A stretch of 64,000 nucleotides of DNA, taken from Haemonchus contortus (taxonomy: Eukaryota; Nematoda; Chromadorea; Rhabditida; Trichostrongylidae). This document shows positions 1-12,200 of this stretch, piece by piece. Made by a program: the position numbers and the translations under genes. Location of the stretch: NCBI GenBank assembly GCA_000469685.2, contig LS997566.1, positions 31,552,996 through 31,616,995 on the forward strand. Reading direction: 5' to 3'. Position 1 is the stretch's first letter. Each line of letters starts with the position of its first letter. A model generated the notes under the pieces. The model was not told the DNA's origin and searched no databases. It saw only the letters and a list, made by a program, of their open reading frames with translations.

Positions 1-855
1 GGAGACCTGCTGGGGCGCAGAGGACGGAGAAAAAATAACAACTTTTGAATGCCGTGTGTTGTGTTCTTATAGCTCTGTTCCCTCTCACACCTCTTTTGGC
101 GCCAACGATTATTGATCTAAATGGCAAGCAACCCATCACCCACACAGCCCAAATCAAAGATCACGCGTACAGCAATTGCCCTACCCCACACCACGTCATC
201 CAAGGAGGAGCTCAGGGGTCCTATCGCCTCAACAAACAACATTAACAAGTATGCTTCGATCGACTGATCGGCGCTCAATTGTGAAAACATCGATGTGCCG
301 GCAGAATTAAGGAGGAAAACGTCGAAATTCTGATGTATGGCCGTTGCAAAGAACAAGGAAATTAGATGGAGATTTCGTAAGCGTGAACGATACGTAAGTA
401 CCCGCTGTTAAATACACGCAGCTACCCACCGATATGAATCACGTGCCGGATTTGTAGTGCTCGCGTATTGAACCTGATGCCAAGTGTAACAAACCCTTCA
501 CAGCTCCACATTCATCTTATCCCTTCACATGGTCGTTGGGTCAAATTGTGGGTTATAGTAAACAGAGCTCGCTTTTTACAGGAAGAGATAAAGTTTATCT
601 TTTCAGATTATAGCTGAAAGTGGTACTATTCAGAATAACTGTTGTAATAGTTCTCCATGTCGAATATAATAGCTAATTATGCACTTCAATGATCTCTTCC
701 GTTCAAGCCAACATATACATCAAATGCTGAGGCTAACATGGTTAAGAACTGCAGCAAGCTTGTTTCTCGCTTCTTAAAAAACGACATCATTGATAGCTGG
801 AAATCAGATCCATTTCATTAGCCTTTTCATCAATTGTCACACTTTGTCGTTGCAG
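1..855. other. Intron-like sequence of leishmanolysin paralog 1; no exon seen
   Basis: No coding exon is recognised here. From about 480 onward the sequence is clearly related to 23,080-23,453, which is the intron just upstream of the matching exon in the second paralog, so this stretch is most likely the same intron of paralog 1. The exons upstream of it, including the catalytic ones, must lie left of the window. Small open frames at 45-245 (+) and 117-356 (-) show no family resemblance. Confidence 0.55.
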
Positions 856-3800
856 ATGTAGTACAAAGCGATTGGGCAAGGAGCAATGCAACCTTAAAAA
901 AGCAAATAAGGGTTTTCCGATGTTTTTTTCATCGGAGTTTAACTACAATATAGAAAATCTCTATCACGACGAAAAAGGAAATTCGGTTGTCGGATTTGGA
1001 GCAACGGATTTAGCAGATTACTGCCCCTACTTCGAGGTTAATAATGCCTCTTTGTCTCTTTTTTAACATTCTAACTGTTCACACCTGGTAATACTTTAAA
1101 CTATGTAGATTTTTGAAAATACGACCTGTAAGCATGTGCTGGTGCATTCTCCAAAGTGAATCCTATTGTAATACCAAATGTGGACTAGACCTGTACCCGT
1201 CCTCATTTTTTTCTGACATCTGCTTCATCCAAAATCCGGTGTAGTAGCTTCTCCCGACACTTCGTTCCCTCCAAGTCAAGAGCATATGCCTACATCTCAC
1301 CATCCTCGGATGCTATTGGCATCACAGACTACAGTGTTGATCAACAGTCGATAAGACTGACCAATTGAAAGTTCAATTTTGTGACTGCGCAAAAAAGTAA
1401 TCCGTTGACAGGAATTTGATGTAAGGAAAAAAGGACAGTTGCTCACAGTCCCTCCTATGTGATGGGCCGCTCCTCTAGGGTTCAGGGTTTCCCTTTATTT
1501 TTGCATAATCAGCCTTTCTATCGAAATGCAATCGTTAAGAATGTCAGACCCAGAGAGGAACCTAGTTCCAAAAAGTGTCAAAGTGCGTAGGAGAACCCAT
1601 CAATCAACAACATAAATTTGGCATACTTTGTGCAACCCTAACTACCCATCACCCACCGTTCCCTTGCTAACTAATCCTATTTAGCGTACAGCGCAGTGAA
1701 AGTCGAAATATAGGAAAAACGCTCACTGAACTATGCTTCAGACGTTCGATACAGCGCACAAACTCGATACTAGTTGTGCTTTTTCTGGCAGTACTAATTA
1801 CAGCAACTATGCATTAGAGGTAAGCAGTGATCAGTTGTCCGTAGATGTAAGCGACTCAGTCCTTCAAGAACCAGACGTGCTGAAATATGGGGCATAAGTG
1901 TTATGTTATCGCAAAGTAATGTTCTCTACAGATATTCTCCCCGACATCTCGCTGCTTCCAATTGTATGGAAAGATCGAGGTGGAAAACGAGGTCTACACT
2001 GTCGGTTGTTACGAGGTTTGTTGGATTGTAATAGCAAGGGAGATGAAGACGCTAAAGAAGTTCGCCACTAATCCTGCCTTGAAGAAAACAAAGTATAGTC
2101 AGAAAAGATGGTACTTTCAACTGATTGAATGCACGCGGTGTCGTCGAGAACCAGTGCTGTTTCATGCTTTCGACCTTAGAGACGAATGCAAATTAGGTTT
2201 GCTTAAAATTGATTTGCGAAGACACCCAAGAGAATACTCACCCTAATGCTCCCTTGTATTATTCAGAAAGATCTTCTCATTCCAGAGAGTGCCAGCATCG
2301 ATTGCATTAGCCCTTCGACGAAAATGCCGATTTCGACATGACACGCCCATCGGACCATGCCCCCTTCCTTTCGTGCGCAACTGGCACTCACCGCTGGGTG
2401 CCATTGTGACAGAGAACTCCTTCCTCTGGCCTCATAAAATCAGCAATATTTCCGCATAACAGCAGCATAAGATCCTATTTAATCTTATACCAAACTGAGG
2501 TTTAGAATCGCACTTCGAGTTTGGGAGCAATGTAGGTTAGAATTTTGGTAATAGTGTAAGAGTAGGAATTCGTATAACATCCAAGGAACTTGAGGATGAA
2601 CAGATCGACCGCGCGGTCACATAGTCGCAAATCAGGTATTCTAAGTCCTGCCTCCAATGCTTCCAGGCACACACAAATCTTGCCAATGTATCCAAACCTT
2701 GTCAGTACTACTACCTTAACTATGTATGTTTGTAATAAGTAAACTCATATAAAACGGGTTGTGGGTCATGTTGAATATAAATAACATTAATGAATATGAA
2801 AAAATTAAATAAGTTTCAAATGTGCAATTAAAGGAAAAAACGTGGTGGCACCCAACATTGGGTGTGGTGCGATTCACGCGCCAATATATTGAGGTCATGG
2901 GACAAAACGCGCTAAAAAATCATGTATACCATCATAACGGGAGAGATAAGAACTTATGAGTAGAATAAGTAAAGAAATGACCAACTATGCACGTTTACAG
3001 AATTATTGCGTTTACTAGGATCAAAAAATTTAAGGTATTCTCATTTTGAACGTTTGGCAAGTAAATTGTTGACCTATGAGGTGAATTCTCAATTTTGAAG
3101 GGGCTTTTTTTGCCACAGTAAAAAGATTCGCTCTATTCATGGTGAAGTCGTGGACTACTGCAAATTTATTTGGTCCATCTCAACAGAAAGGTACTGAAAC
3201 GATGCTGCGTGCGCGAAGAGCTCTAATGGGGTCACGCGTGAATCGCGCCCCCCCCCCCCCCAACATTGGGTGCCATGGTCCCATGCGCCAGTCATACTGG
3301 CACCCACCGGCGGGGTGCCAGGGAGACGTTCGATTCGTGCGATTCTGGGTGCGCGGGGAAAAATGGGCGGCGAAATTCGCGATGATTCAAACAACTTCTG
3401 CGCCTATCATTGGGGCACAAACTTGAAGTAGAGTACTTTAGTGGGGTCGGACAATACTACTAACCTACTCTACTTGAAATCTGGGTCCCAATGGTAAACG
3501 CTGCGGTCGTCCAAATCGCACCGAATTTCGCCACGCAATTTGTCGCGCACCCAGAATCGCACGAATCGCCACATCCGGGTGCCATGATCGTCAAAGGGTT
3601 AATATTGTTTGCACAATCGCCTTCTATTTACACGTATGCGATGTAGCAGAACGACTGCCACCTGTCTACCTAGATTAATATTCTGCTTATCATGCCCACT
3701 GAATTCAGTCGTTTTGGAGAGACCTTCTACCAGCTACAAATACTTCTTGCTTGAAACTTTATAGGCTCTTGAGCATGTAAGACGCAACAGAATAGATGAA

Positions 3801-4538
3801 AGTGGTCAGACGTTTCAGTTCTGTGAATTCTCTCTGAGACGGACGGATCGAACAGGAAGAGTCCAATTTCTATTCCGTTGTCCGAAGAACTAACCATATC
3901 GCAACTCTGAACTAACAGATTTCAAATCTTCTCACCCCTCTATGCTTGTTTGGACTTTCGATTAAATTTTATTCCGGGAACCTTTCGGAGCTAACTTCAT
4001 TCGAGTCGTACATTTTTTCCTTACCCTGAGAGCTAACTGAGCGATATCTTAGTCTTTAGTAAGCCCTGCTTCTGTATTTTAGACCTTATGTAAGGATGAT
4101 CTTCTCATGATCAGGGCTCGGAATTCGAAGTTTTATCCGTGCTACCAAGAAGGGCAGGTAATCGACGTCGAAGAGGTATTGAACATCTGTCATCTTGATT
4201 TTGTAGTATAATCACTGTGCGATAATCTTTTGTTCCAAACGCCTTTTGAAGTCCCTTCTATGTTGGTCTTAACAAACAGTATCTACAGAATGACATAGGT
4301 CATGCGTAATTAAAACCTTCTTCAGAGAAGAAGAAAGAGCATGAGCAAGTAATTCAGCTCGATTTCTTTTTTGATTTAGGGTTCATACAGTAGCGGCACA
4401 GTGAAACTCCAAATCATCTGCCCATCTTGCTCAGAACTCTGCGGTCATCAATACTGCACAACAGATAAATTTGTTAAAGAAGAGCTCCATCATCTGACAA
4501 GTACAGGCATAATGAACAGAACCCAGTTCGTTCTATAA
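856..4538 (+). CDS. Leishmanolysin-like (M8) metalloprotease paralog 1, 3' half only
   Basis: Five exons join in phase: 856-1036, 1742-1819, 1932-2015, 4083-4175 and 4380-4538 (TAA). They encode the Cys-rich C-terminal part of an M8 metalloprotease: a LADYCPYFE motif (family pattern DYCP), a TSRCF block, a GCYE block, an [15 protein letters not shown] block and [13 protein letters not shown] at the end. All introns have GT-AG ends and every exon has a near-identical counterpart at 23,454-25,925. The HEXXH-bearing exons are not in the window, so whether this copy is active cannot be judged. Intron 1,932-4,083 is 1.3 kb longer than in paralog 2 because of MITE and foldback insertions. The frame stops at 4,536 because of a 5-nt insertion relative to paralog 2, removing the hydrophobic C-terminal tail. 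Expected to be secreted, by family; family assignment is firm, function is inferred. Confidence 0.85.
2856..3262 (+). mobile_element. MITE, family M2 (TIR with GCGATTCACGCG)
   Basis: Left end GGTGCGATTCACGCGCC at about 2,868 is answered by the inverted right end GTCACGCGTGAATCGCGCC at about 3,230, about 0.4 kb apart. A second copy with similar ends and similar internal sequence (the part near 3,139-3,240) sits at 17,076-17,468 in the opposite orientation. No transposase is encoded. A run of 14 C bases (3,248-3,261) marks the right edge. Confidence 0.6.
3270..3595. repeat. Foldback element with about 110-bp inverted arms
   Basis: The arm at about 3,330-3,435 (containing CGTGCGATTCTGGGTGCGC and CCTATCATTGGGGCACAAAC) pairs imperfectly with the inverted arm at about 3,470-3,575, around a centre near 3,450. 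The inner part of the arm matches the foldback at 22,730-23,075, so both belong to one palindromic family. No coding capacity. Confidence 0.6.
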
Positions 4539-5808
4539 TAGTAGCACTATTGGTATAATTCTTGTTCAGTTGATGAAGCAAAGTGAATTCAACAAGAAAT
4601 GCCCAAGAAATGTCCGGTCTTTATTTTTTGCTGCGGGACTGAAGAAAAAAACTGAGAAATCCATATCGAAGGATGTTAATAATTTGTATCAACACACTTC
4701 TGTGTTTTACCTGATTGTTTTGTATGCTTGTTATTCTGTAGAAAAAAAGCTTGAGTAAATCTACTATTTTCATTTGTTTTCAGTGGAACGAAAAAATGCG
4801 CATACATTTCATTCACTGAAACAGTCGCATTGCCGAATCGGCTACGCCGGGGTATCCCTCTCTCAGTGCTGAAATAGGGATATCTTCCTGACGCCTGACA
4901 CGTATCCTTTGTCGTTCAGTTCTGAAGGGGTAACTAATAGTCATAGCTATCAGATAGCTCAGTGAAAATCGATATTGGTCAATACTCTTATCGTAGCGAC
5001 ATATTTCTGGTCCGACACTCTCGGAGCAGCTCTAACACGCAAAAGGCTTGGTTGTGAATTCTAATACTGTGTTAAAATAGAGGAGCGTTGTACGTGCCAT
5101 GCCTCCGTACTTCTTTGAGGTTTGAAACGTCTTACGTTCGAATCAAGCAAGCGGTGAGCACTCGATCGGATCGACCTGCTCGAATACAGAATAATTCTGC
5201 TAATACCAACTGCTGTTCTCACTACAGCTGAAAAGTCAGGCTCAGAGAATGTGCCGCTCTACTCATCATTTTCAAAATAAATAGTTGACAGGATGAGGAC
5301 CTTGAAGGAATGGATCATGACAGGAAGTGATAGCAACTGATAGGGGCTGATAATAAGCCTCAAAACCCTCCAAGTTTTCGGTCACTAATCAGGTTGTTCA
5401 GTGCAGCAGTAGAGTCAGTAAGAAGAATCGAAGATTTTAAAAGAGTACTTATGATTAACATCAAAAGGAACAGCTGGACATTTCGTAGACGTCAAAGAGA
5501 GACGTATGTGTCCCGTATTCCTAAGTACCCCAGTAATTGGTGGCAACTTTAGACTACACTTTAGAATTTTTAAGGAAGTTCAGGGAGTCAGAAATGAATA
5601 TTCGGTTGCGAAATGAGGAAAGGAAAGGCAACAGTGCGTCCCAACTTTGCAAAAGGAAGGGGACATACCTGCTGTGAGTCTAGCGATCTGACTGGTGGTA
5701 TTATAGTTGCGTGGTTAAGCTACCTGGTTAATCAACCACACTACATACAACTTGGTATAATTGGAATGGGCTGATCAAACTTGCTCATGCAAAGTATTTA
5801 CATATCCA
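4539..5808. repeat. 3' flank of leishmanolysin paralog 1, present three times in window
   Basis: No gene is seen. About 4,800-5,330 is related to 26,140-26,620 behind paralog 2, and about 4,885-5,808 is nearly identical to 61,965-62,878 behind the truncated SNM1-like gene. The copy at 61,965 continues through the neighbouring mariner and into the MITE, so it was duplicated as one block of about 2 kb or more. Confidence 0.7.
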
Positions 5809-6720
5809 TTGGGTGTGTGCATTAATTTCCGCCGTTTTTCGCGTGCAAAAACATATTTATCACAAAAATAAAACCAAATATACATTAAGCAATGTACTGC
5901 CCATCGTTAGCTACAAATTCTTGCCATCGTTCTGGTAACTTGCTGACTCCGTGTCTAAAAAGCCTTCATCTTATGAGGCAATCCAATCATCCGCCTATTT
6001 TCGCACTTCTTCGAAATTCCGGAAGCGTGTACCTGCCAAACTGAATTGCATGGACCGGAATAAGTGGTAATCAAAAAGAGCAAGATCCGGAGAGTATGCG
6101 GGCTGAATAAGCTGATCCCATCCAACAACTGCAATTTTTTTAAGAACATTCTTTGCAACATGGGGTCGGGCATGTTCGTGGTGGAACAGCACCTGATATT
6201 TTCTTGCGATTAAAGGCCGCTTTTAGCTGAGAGCATCCTACAAACTGTCAAGATGGTGTTCGTAGCGGTCAGTATCAATAGCTTTGTCCGGGCTCAGCAG
6301 CTCATAGTACACAGTACCCTTTTGATCCCACCATCAAATGCACATACTACATTACTTTTTGACAATGGACATTCCGTTTTCGTTGCAAACTCTCAAGTGA
6401 AGAGAAACCATCGCAGCAGGTTCGTTCAGATAGAGCTTGTCCTCCATAATTATCAAAAAGCATCGGGTGGGCTTCAAAGCCAGTTTTCTTGAAATCAAAC
6501 GGCAGGAGAAGGCCCCCCCCCCCCAGGAAAGCGGTTCATCACCTTCCATGACCAAATAGTCTTAAAGCAACGGGATTTTGGGGAAAAACGGATCTGTCTG
6601 CTCTTAAGTAGGTAGTCAATACCTTAACTTACAGAATATGGCAGGTTTCACAGGTAAATTTCTAACATGGTTCGCGCAAAGACCCTTCGAAGTCAGCGGC
6701 GGAAATTAATGCACACCTAA
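5809..6720 (-). mobile_element. Degenerate internally shortened mariner element (copy 1)
   Basis: Inverted ends GGTGTGTGCATTAATTTCCG (5,811) and its complement at about 6,699-6,718 are bounded by TA, as for Tc1/mariner elements. On the minus strand the C-terminal transposase half is readable: a block ending FHHEHARPHVAKN followed by AYSPDLALFDYHLFRSMQ, matching the mariner HDNARPH and SPDLAPSDYHLF catalytic blocks. The first of these Asp residues is replaced by Glu. In-frame stops interrupt the frame around 6,205-6,250, and at about 0.9 kb it is shorter than the usual 1.3 kb. It is dead. A C-12 tract (6,513-6,524) lies inside. Confidence 0.85.
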
Positions 6721-6726
6721 TATATG

Positions 6727-7262
6727 TACAGTAGCGCTCACAAGTCTTCGGTCGAATGGTTCTTCAGCAGTACTTCCCAGTCGTAACTCCTTTCTTACTG
6801 GATCTAATCATGCGGAATTTCTGTATTTGGAGCGTGGGTGTATTGTGAATATTTAGCATTATCAACCTGCAATCTGACCATGTTCCAGATATCCCAAAGG
6901 ACTTGAACTCAAAATCAACTTGAAATACGGATAAGGTCCATTGGGATTTCTTTCCCTTTTGCCATATTTGAAGTGTGCGAACGCTAATGCTGAACACAGT
7001 GTGAATAAGCGGAGGAGAATAACGCACATAAGGTGTGAATAGGTGCAGACGCAACAACTTTACTTTTAGCAAATTCTGCTACCGCAACAAATACCTTGCT
7101 CTATCTGTGGATATTGCAGCTTCCCGGTCAAATAGTGTGGGTAGGGTGAAACATGCTCTAGTTGAACATATCCAAATTTCGCGCTATTTGGTCTACCAAG
7201 AAAAAAGTTATGAACCAAAAAGCGTCAAAGCATTTCACCGAAGACTTTTGAGCGCTACTACA
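6727..7262 (-). mobile_element. MITE, family M1 (TIR TACAGTAGCGCTC)
   Basis: Starts TACAGTAGCGCTCACAAGTC and ends in the near-complement GACTTTTGAGCGCTACTA, about 0.54 kb long. Related copies are at 21,712-22,262 and 27,529-28,047 (both in the opposite orientation to this one) and a fourth starts at 63,781 and runs off the window. There is no transposase frame; internal open frames are not conserved between copies. Confidence 0.75.
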
Positions 7263-8099
7263 TGTTCAAGTATCGCCTTTGAGCAGCCTATTCGTTTTCA
7301 AAATTGAATCCCTTGGCTTCTCTTGGCATACATCAATAGCGACCCTTCCCAAAATTTGCCGTTTCCCACAACCCAAATAAGTAGCCCGAAACGATCAGAT
7401 CCTGAAGATGGTTGCAAGAGAGAAGAGAAGTTTTTGGTAAAGCTGTTGCAAAGAAGTGCGCAGGTGAAAGAGCGGGAAAGACAATACATTGACCTCTCCA
7501 GAACTTTTTATCTCTTCACTATTTTTGCCTCAACAGCAGAAGAAGTTTCTTCAGTAATTCTCTTCCGTATCGTAGAGGTCCCTGTATTATGAATTTTTTC
7601 TGCAGAAAAAAATATGCGTGAAGAAGAAAGTTGATGTTTTCATTGCTCTCATGTTCTCTTGCTGCATTGCTTCTTCCACTCGGAATTATTGAATCATCAA
7701 CTCTAAAAGGTGGGTGAAAAAGTGTGCAAGGAAGTATATACTGAAACTTTTCTGATTGTAAGTCAAGAAGCTGTTTCAACATTCCGACACGCTAAAACCG
7801 ATAAGCTTAACATGTGGTGTAGTCTGTGTAGGGCTGACCGAGGGCCCACATACGTTTTTGAATCCGAACCTAAACTCCGGTTGCTGAAGAATCTAATTTT
7901 GAACCAGTTGATTAAATCTTAATCGTTTGAAAAGTACGAGTTTATTCCGCAGTTGTTTTATGAAGTTCTGGAGTCTCGGAGCCCATTTGAAGTCATTTAT
8001 AATATTTTCTAGATAAATCAAATTCGGGAAATATATGCACCAAGGAAATTAACATGCTTCTCCCATTCTTTAAGCAAATCACTGATGCCTTTTGTCCAG
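7263..8099. other. Intergenic, nothing recognised
   Basis: Several short frames exist on both strands (for example 7,323-7,592 + and 7,519-7,782 -), but none has convincing splice sites or a family match. The 14-nt word AGTCAAGAAGCTGT at about 7,762 recurs at 8,101. Confidence 0.3.
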
Positions 8100-8313
8100 T
8101 AGTCAAGAAGCTGTGAATCAAAGATATATTGACTACCGTTCTCATATCTATCACGTTAAGTTACGCACTTTTTTACACAAAGGGAAGTTTCAGAAGGCTG
8201 AGTTTATAGCAATGGAAAGGTACAACGTCCCTGGTGTACGGTTGATGAACAACCTGGAACCGAACGAAATGGGTGAAATTTTAGCCAAATCGAAATTTTA
8301 CAGCGAAATTTGA
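8100..8313 (+). CDS. Possible exon of an unrecognised protein
   Basis: Behind a plausible acceptor (TTTGTCCAG, ending 8,099) there is an open stretch of about 70 codons to a TGA at 8,311. The residue mix looks protein-like (SQEAVNQRYIDYRSHIYHVK at the start, NNLEPNEMGEILAK near the end). I do not recognise the family and found no upstream exon. It could be the last exon of a small gene between the two leishmanolysin genes, or a remnant. Confidence 0.3.
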
Positions 8314-8579
8314 CGTGCGCTGTCCTTCTGCAGGGACCAGAAGTATGGTTTCGGACGTCTTTCTCTTACCACAATGGCCAAATGCTGAGGTTAATAGGGG
8401 AAGAGACCGCTGTGACTACCTAGTCTGCGTTTAGGAACTCATAGTGGATGGGCCTCTCCACTCCATAGGACCACTATGGTACAATGCTTGCGTTACATCG
8501 CTAGCATATTAACAATAACTTCGAGGTACCCCTTTTGATCCGAAAAGCGGAAGCATAGGTTAGGAATAGTTCTGCGGTA

Positions 8580-9030
8580 GTGAAGAATACGAAGGAATTT
8601 GCCGTTCGACGAAAAAAGGCTACCCAAAGATCGGAGATAGAGGATGGACAAGATCCCCATGACGGGATTAACATGAAAAGGGTTTTGGACGAGATTTCAG
8701 TTGTTGCAAATGCGCAAAGAGCTGACTACATCGAGGGAGAACTGTACAAAACTGCTTTTCACTGCCGCTGTGGGGCATGACATGTTGTTTGGACTTCCTA
8801 CATGGGTTCCCTTGAGATGGGTGCTTCCTCTACAGTAAGGGTGAAACTCGTCCGAGGATACACACGGTGCAATTTTCAAGCCTTCATAACGCCCTAACTG
8901 GGCCGTTTTCGACCTAATAGTGCCATATACCGTATGTGGGAGAATTCATCTTATGAGTAGATTTCAGAAACCGTTTCTATCGTGGATTGTGCCTTTAAGC
9001 CGCTACACCCGCATTGTTCCCTAGGAATGC
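8580..9030 (+). repeat. Dispersed repeat, family R1 (copies at 29.9 kb and 56.6 kb)
   Basis: The segment around 8,690-8,900 is related in the same orientation to 56,730-56,960, including a shared protein-like block (DEIS..ANAQRAD.I) and a shared tail before CCGTTTTCGACC. The following part (8,905-9,010) matches 29,925-30,065. One or two frameshifts and stops separate the copies, so this is probably an old transposon with a decayed frame. Confidence 0.55.
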
Positions 9031-9274
9031 CTAGTAGAAGGCGGTTATGATAAGATTTAGATTTATAAGATCCCGGACATGGAGTGTTGTGAATTTACAG
9101 CCAACCACACATACACGTACGCACCTACGAACATACCGGCACTACCGCAGACATATTAAGCAAATGATACATACTAACATCATAATGACAAGCTGAATGA
9201 TGTTCGGTATCCAAGCAATGGGTGTGCCTGATTTCTTCACAAGCTTCTCGTGAATCTGCCACGTCGCTACGTGG

Positions 9275-12200
9275 ATGTCTGTTGTAATGCTTGGTATTCT
9301 GCTTGCACTAAGATTGGTAATAGCGTGTAACTACAAGGTATGTCCAATTAAGCTTTCTTTCTTGAAAGAGCGAATGCTTACTATACAGCCTCCAAAGCCG
9401 GATGAGGTTATGGCCGCTAAGACAGAGTATCCACCGGGATCGCGATCAAAAAGAGAATCACCGTGGGACTGGATACGGATCAAAATTGAATACGATCATT
9501 CATTCAATCTGTAAGCAGTTTTAGGTTCAAACAAACCTAAAGTCTCGAAACCTTGATGAGTTGCTTAGCGAAGTTAACCCAGGAACAGGGGAAGTAGAGA
9601 TGGGACCGTTGATTCAGCTTGCAATACCCGTTTATATTGGCGGTCTTCATCCCCTAATCAAGCAAAGGACTCAGTCAGAATGAATGCGTTGTGCGTATGA
9701 TCTTCTACTTTTACAGGCTCGATGAAGAGATAAAGGAGGTGGTAGAACAGCTTGTCAGAGGTGCCCGCCATTTTTTCGAAACCACAGTAAAAGTACATCG
9801 TCTCGCCAGCTTGCAATTGCCTCCGTGGGTGAAGATTCAAACCTTTCAATTTGTTGAGTCAGTAGCACTGAAATGATTTGCCTTATACTCATAGAAGTTG
9901 ACAGTAGTATGGCTTATTTGCTACCGGTAGGTGACCTCGATTTCACCCTTGGCAGCAGCAGAACTGTGATGACTGTGTGGTTTTAATGTTACGATATGAT
10001 GAACCGTCACCTCTGTTCGATAGTTGCACTCAGGAAAATGTTCTTTATTTGAGAGCCTATTCAAATGTACTCCCCTCCCACACTCAGCTTCAGCAGGCTA
10101 CCCCAGAAGCTATAAAATACATTTCCAATCGCGCGTCGAAGTACGACCAATGAGGATACGGGGATTACGGGGAGTACGAAGAAAAAAGAGGACCTTCCAA
10201 GGTTTTTACTACCTATTCTCTTTATGTTGCTTTAGATATGTGGGCTTCTTCACATTTATCGAGCTTATTTCGACAGATTTTAGGCTCTGATTGAGAGTGT
10301 TTGGCAAACATGCGTCTGGAGGACTATCTTATCACATTTAAAAAAATTGCCATAAGTTCGAACAATGCTATGGTTGCTTCCACTAAGATAGGGCGACATA
10401 GAACTTCTGAGTATGCACAACACAACGAGTAGAAAACCTGCCTTACGATTAGTTCTCGAGCCTATACGAGCCTCATCAATCGAAGACTTTTCAGTCGTTG
10501 CAAAAGTAGATCTGGGAAACTCCGAAATGGAACAAATTGTGCAGGGCTTTGTGAAAAGAGATGTGGAAGAGTAATTGCACCCCAGAGTGCTCACTATTTT
10601 GGGGTATGTTTGTCAATAATAATTCACGCGCTCGGCTGTAATTGTTTAGAGAGGGCCCAATAAAGGCCGGTTTCGATGGGTAACGGAACTTCTCCCCTAT
10701 CGCGGCATTCTCCCTTGCGGCATGCGGCAATTTCACTGCAATTACCGTACTCCCGCCAATCGAAAGGACACGAAATTTTTCCTTGACTGGCTTGCTTTTT
10801 CATTGGATTTTATCGTTTTTTCTTCTGTTTCTTTTTAGTTTTCATGTTTATTAGACTTGATTAATTAAAATGACTCCTCCCATATAAGCGACGGTCAAGA
10901 CCGCATTAGAATTGAAAAGAGCGGCCAGCCAATTCAAATAATTAAAGGACTCCCTACCTCACAAATGGCGCGCTCCAATCTTCCATCGCAATCCTGCGAT
11001 AGGCGAGGGGTGCGGCGTGTGCGACGCCGTGTTAGGGGAGAAGTTCCCGGACCCGGTTTCGATTGGCCGACCTAGGTAGCGGTGGGGAATCGCTCACTTG
11101 CCTAATAAGTGTTCATCGCACTCTTGCCATTCTGTGGTTGCAACCTTATGGTTCTTCCTTTATGCGGGAAGATTCCGCCATCATTTGCTTTTTCGTGAGA
11201 CAGTAGAAGATTGAACTCACTAGTTAGTCTTACCGAATATGTAAATGACATAAAATTCAAATAAGGAAACTCATTGGAAAGTATTCGCGTACCAGTAATT
11301 TGATCATGATCGAGAGACATGAAAAGCAATTTTCTGAGTAGTTCTATCCTTTCGTAGTGAAAACTGCCATCATTTCTATCAATTTGGTAAGAGAAATGTT
11401 CAGTGTTGTACATGCTATGGCGGAAACAACGACTGCAATAGGAATCACAGCAACTGCGGAGGTACGACAATCTTTTTGTCATACTCTCATACTGAACCGT
11501 GAGGAATGCGATTAAAATTTGTTTACCGAGGATTACTAGCAAATAATCTGACGCTACCTAATTTGTAGGTAGCAAGAAAATTTGTGATCAACTTAAAATC
11601 CATAATTCAATTTTCAAATAGTGAGAGGGTCCATTCTAAGGCATGTTGTCCTCCAACCATGTCTTGAGAAACAAGCATGTAGGTGGACAGTCTCGCCAAG
11701 GAGAGGTCTTCTAAAAGTCACGCGAAATTCTCTAGAGGACAAGTTTCAGAATAGGTGACCAGAAGAAGATCGCAAATCCCATACTAAAAAAGACCGGACC
11801 TCAATGTTTTTTACAAAATAGTCTAGATGTAATTGTTAAGGGAGGCTAATCGATTTCGATTTCGTCCTCTTTGTGTCAGTGATGGAGGATTATTGCGAAG
11901 GTGTCTTAGCTTACGCCCATCATTGCGTAACTGATGAAGTCACCAATAGGTAAGAATCGAATGCAACAGAAAGAATCAAACAATCTGCCAGTTCTGAAGA
12001 TGGCTGGGCTAGTATAGTGAAAACTCATAGTACACCAGTATTTTGAGTGTTAGACGGGAATTAAGAAGAGATTTGCTCACTGTGCATTAAATATTTTCCT
12101 GCCCTCAAACCTACATTCCGCCGTCAGTGATAGAACTTTTGCAAAGTGAAGGTGTGGCAGCTTGACTCAGTTTTGATTGTATTATATTTCATCTATATAA

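Larger units (their letters stand above)
2310..3605. repeat. Insertion block in paralog 1 intron, absent from paralog 2
   Basis: Comparison with the equivalent intron of paralog 2 (24,526-25,325, 0.8 kb) shows the two agree up to about 2,305 and again from about 3,605. The 1.3 kb between is extra. It holds a MITE (2,856-3,262) and a foldback unit (3,270-3,595), and a GGGTGCCA-type word recurs near 2,396, 3,268, 3,315 and 3,580. Confidence 0.6.

Noticed and set aside
6253..6492. 79-codon + frame also present at 63,306-63,545
   Set aside because: Conserved only because the mariner was duplicated; it is antisense to the transposase.
10850..11100. Possible spliced-leader or 5S RNA gene in a GC-rich block
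   Set aside because: No spliced-leader sequence or 5S internal promoter could be identified.
11102..11542. 146-codon minus-strand frame in a leishmanolysin intron
   Set aside because: No family, no splice sites, and no repeat support; not listed as a gene.
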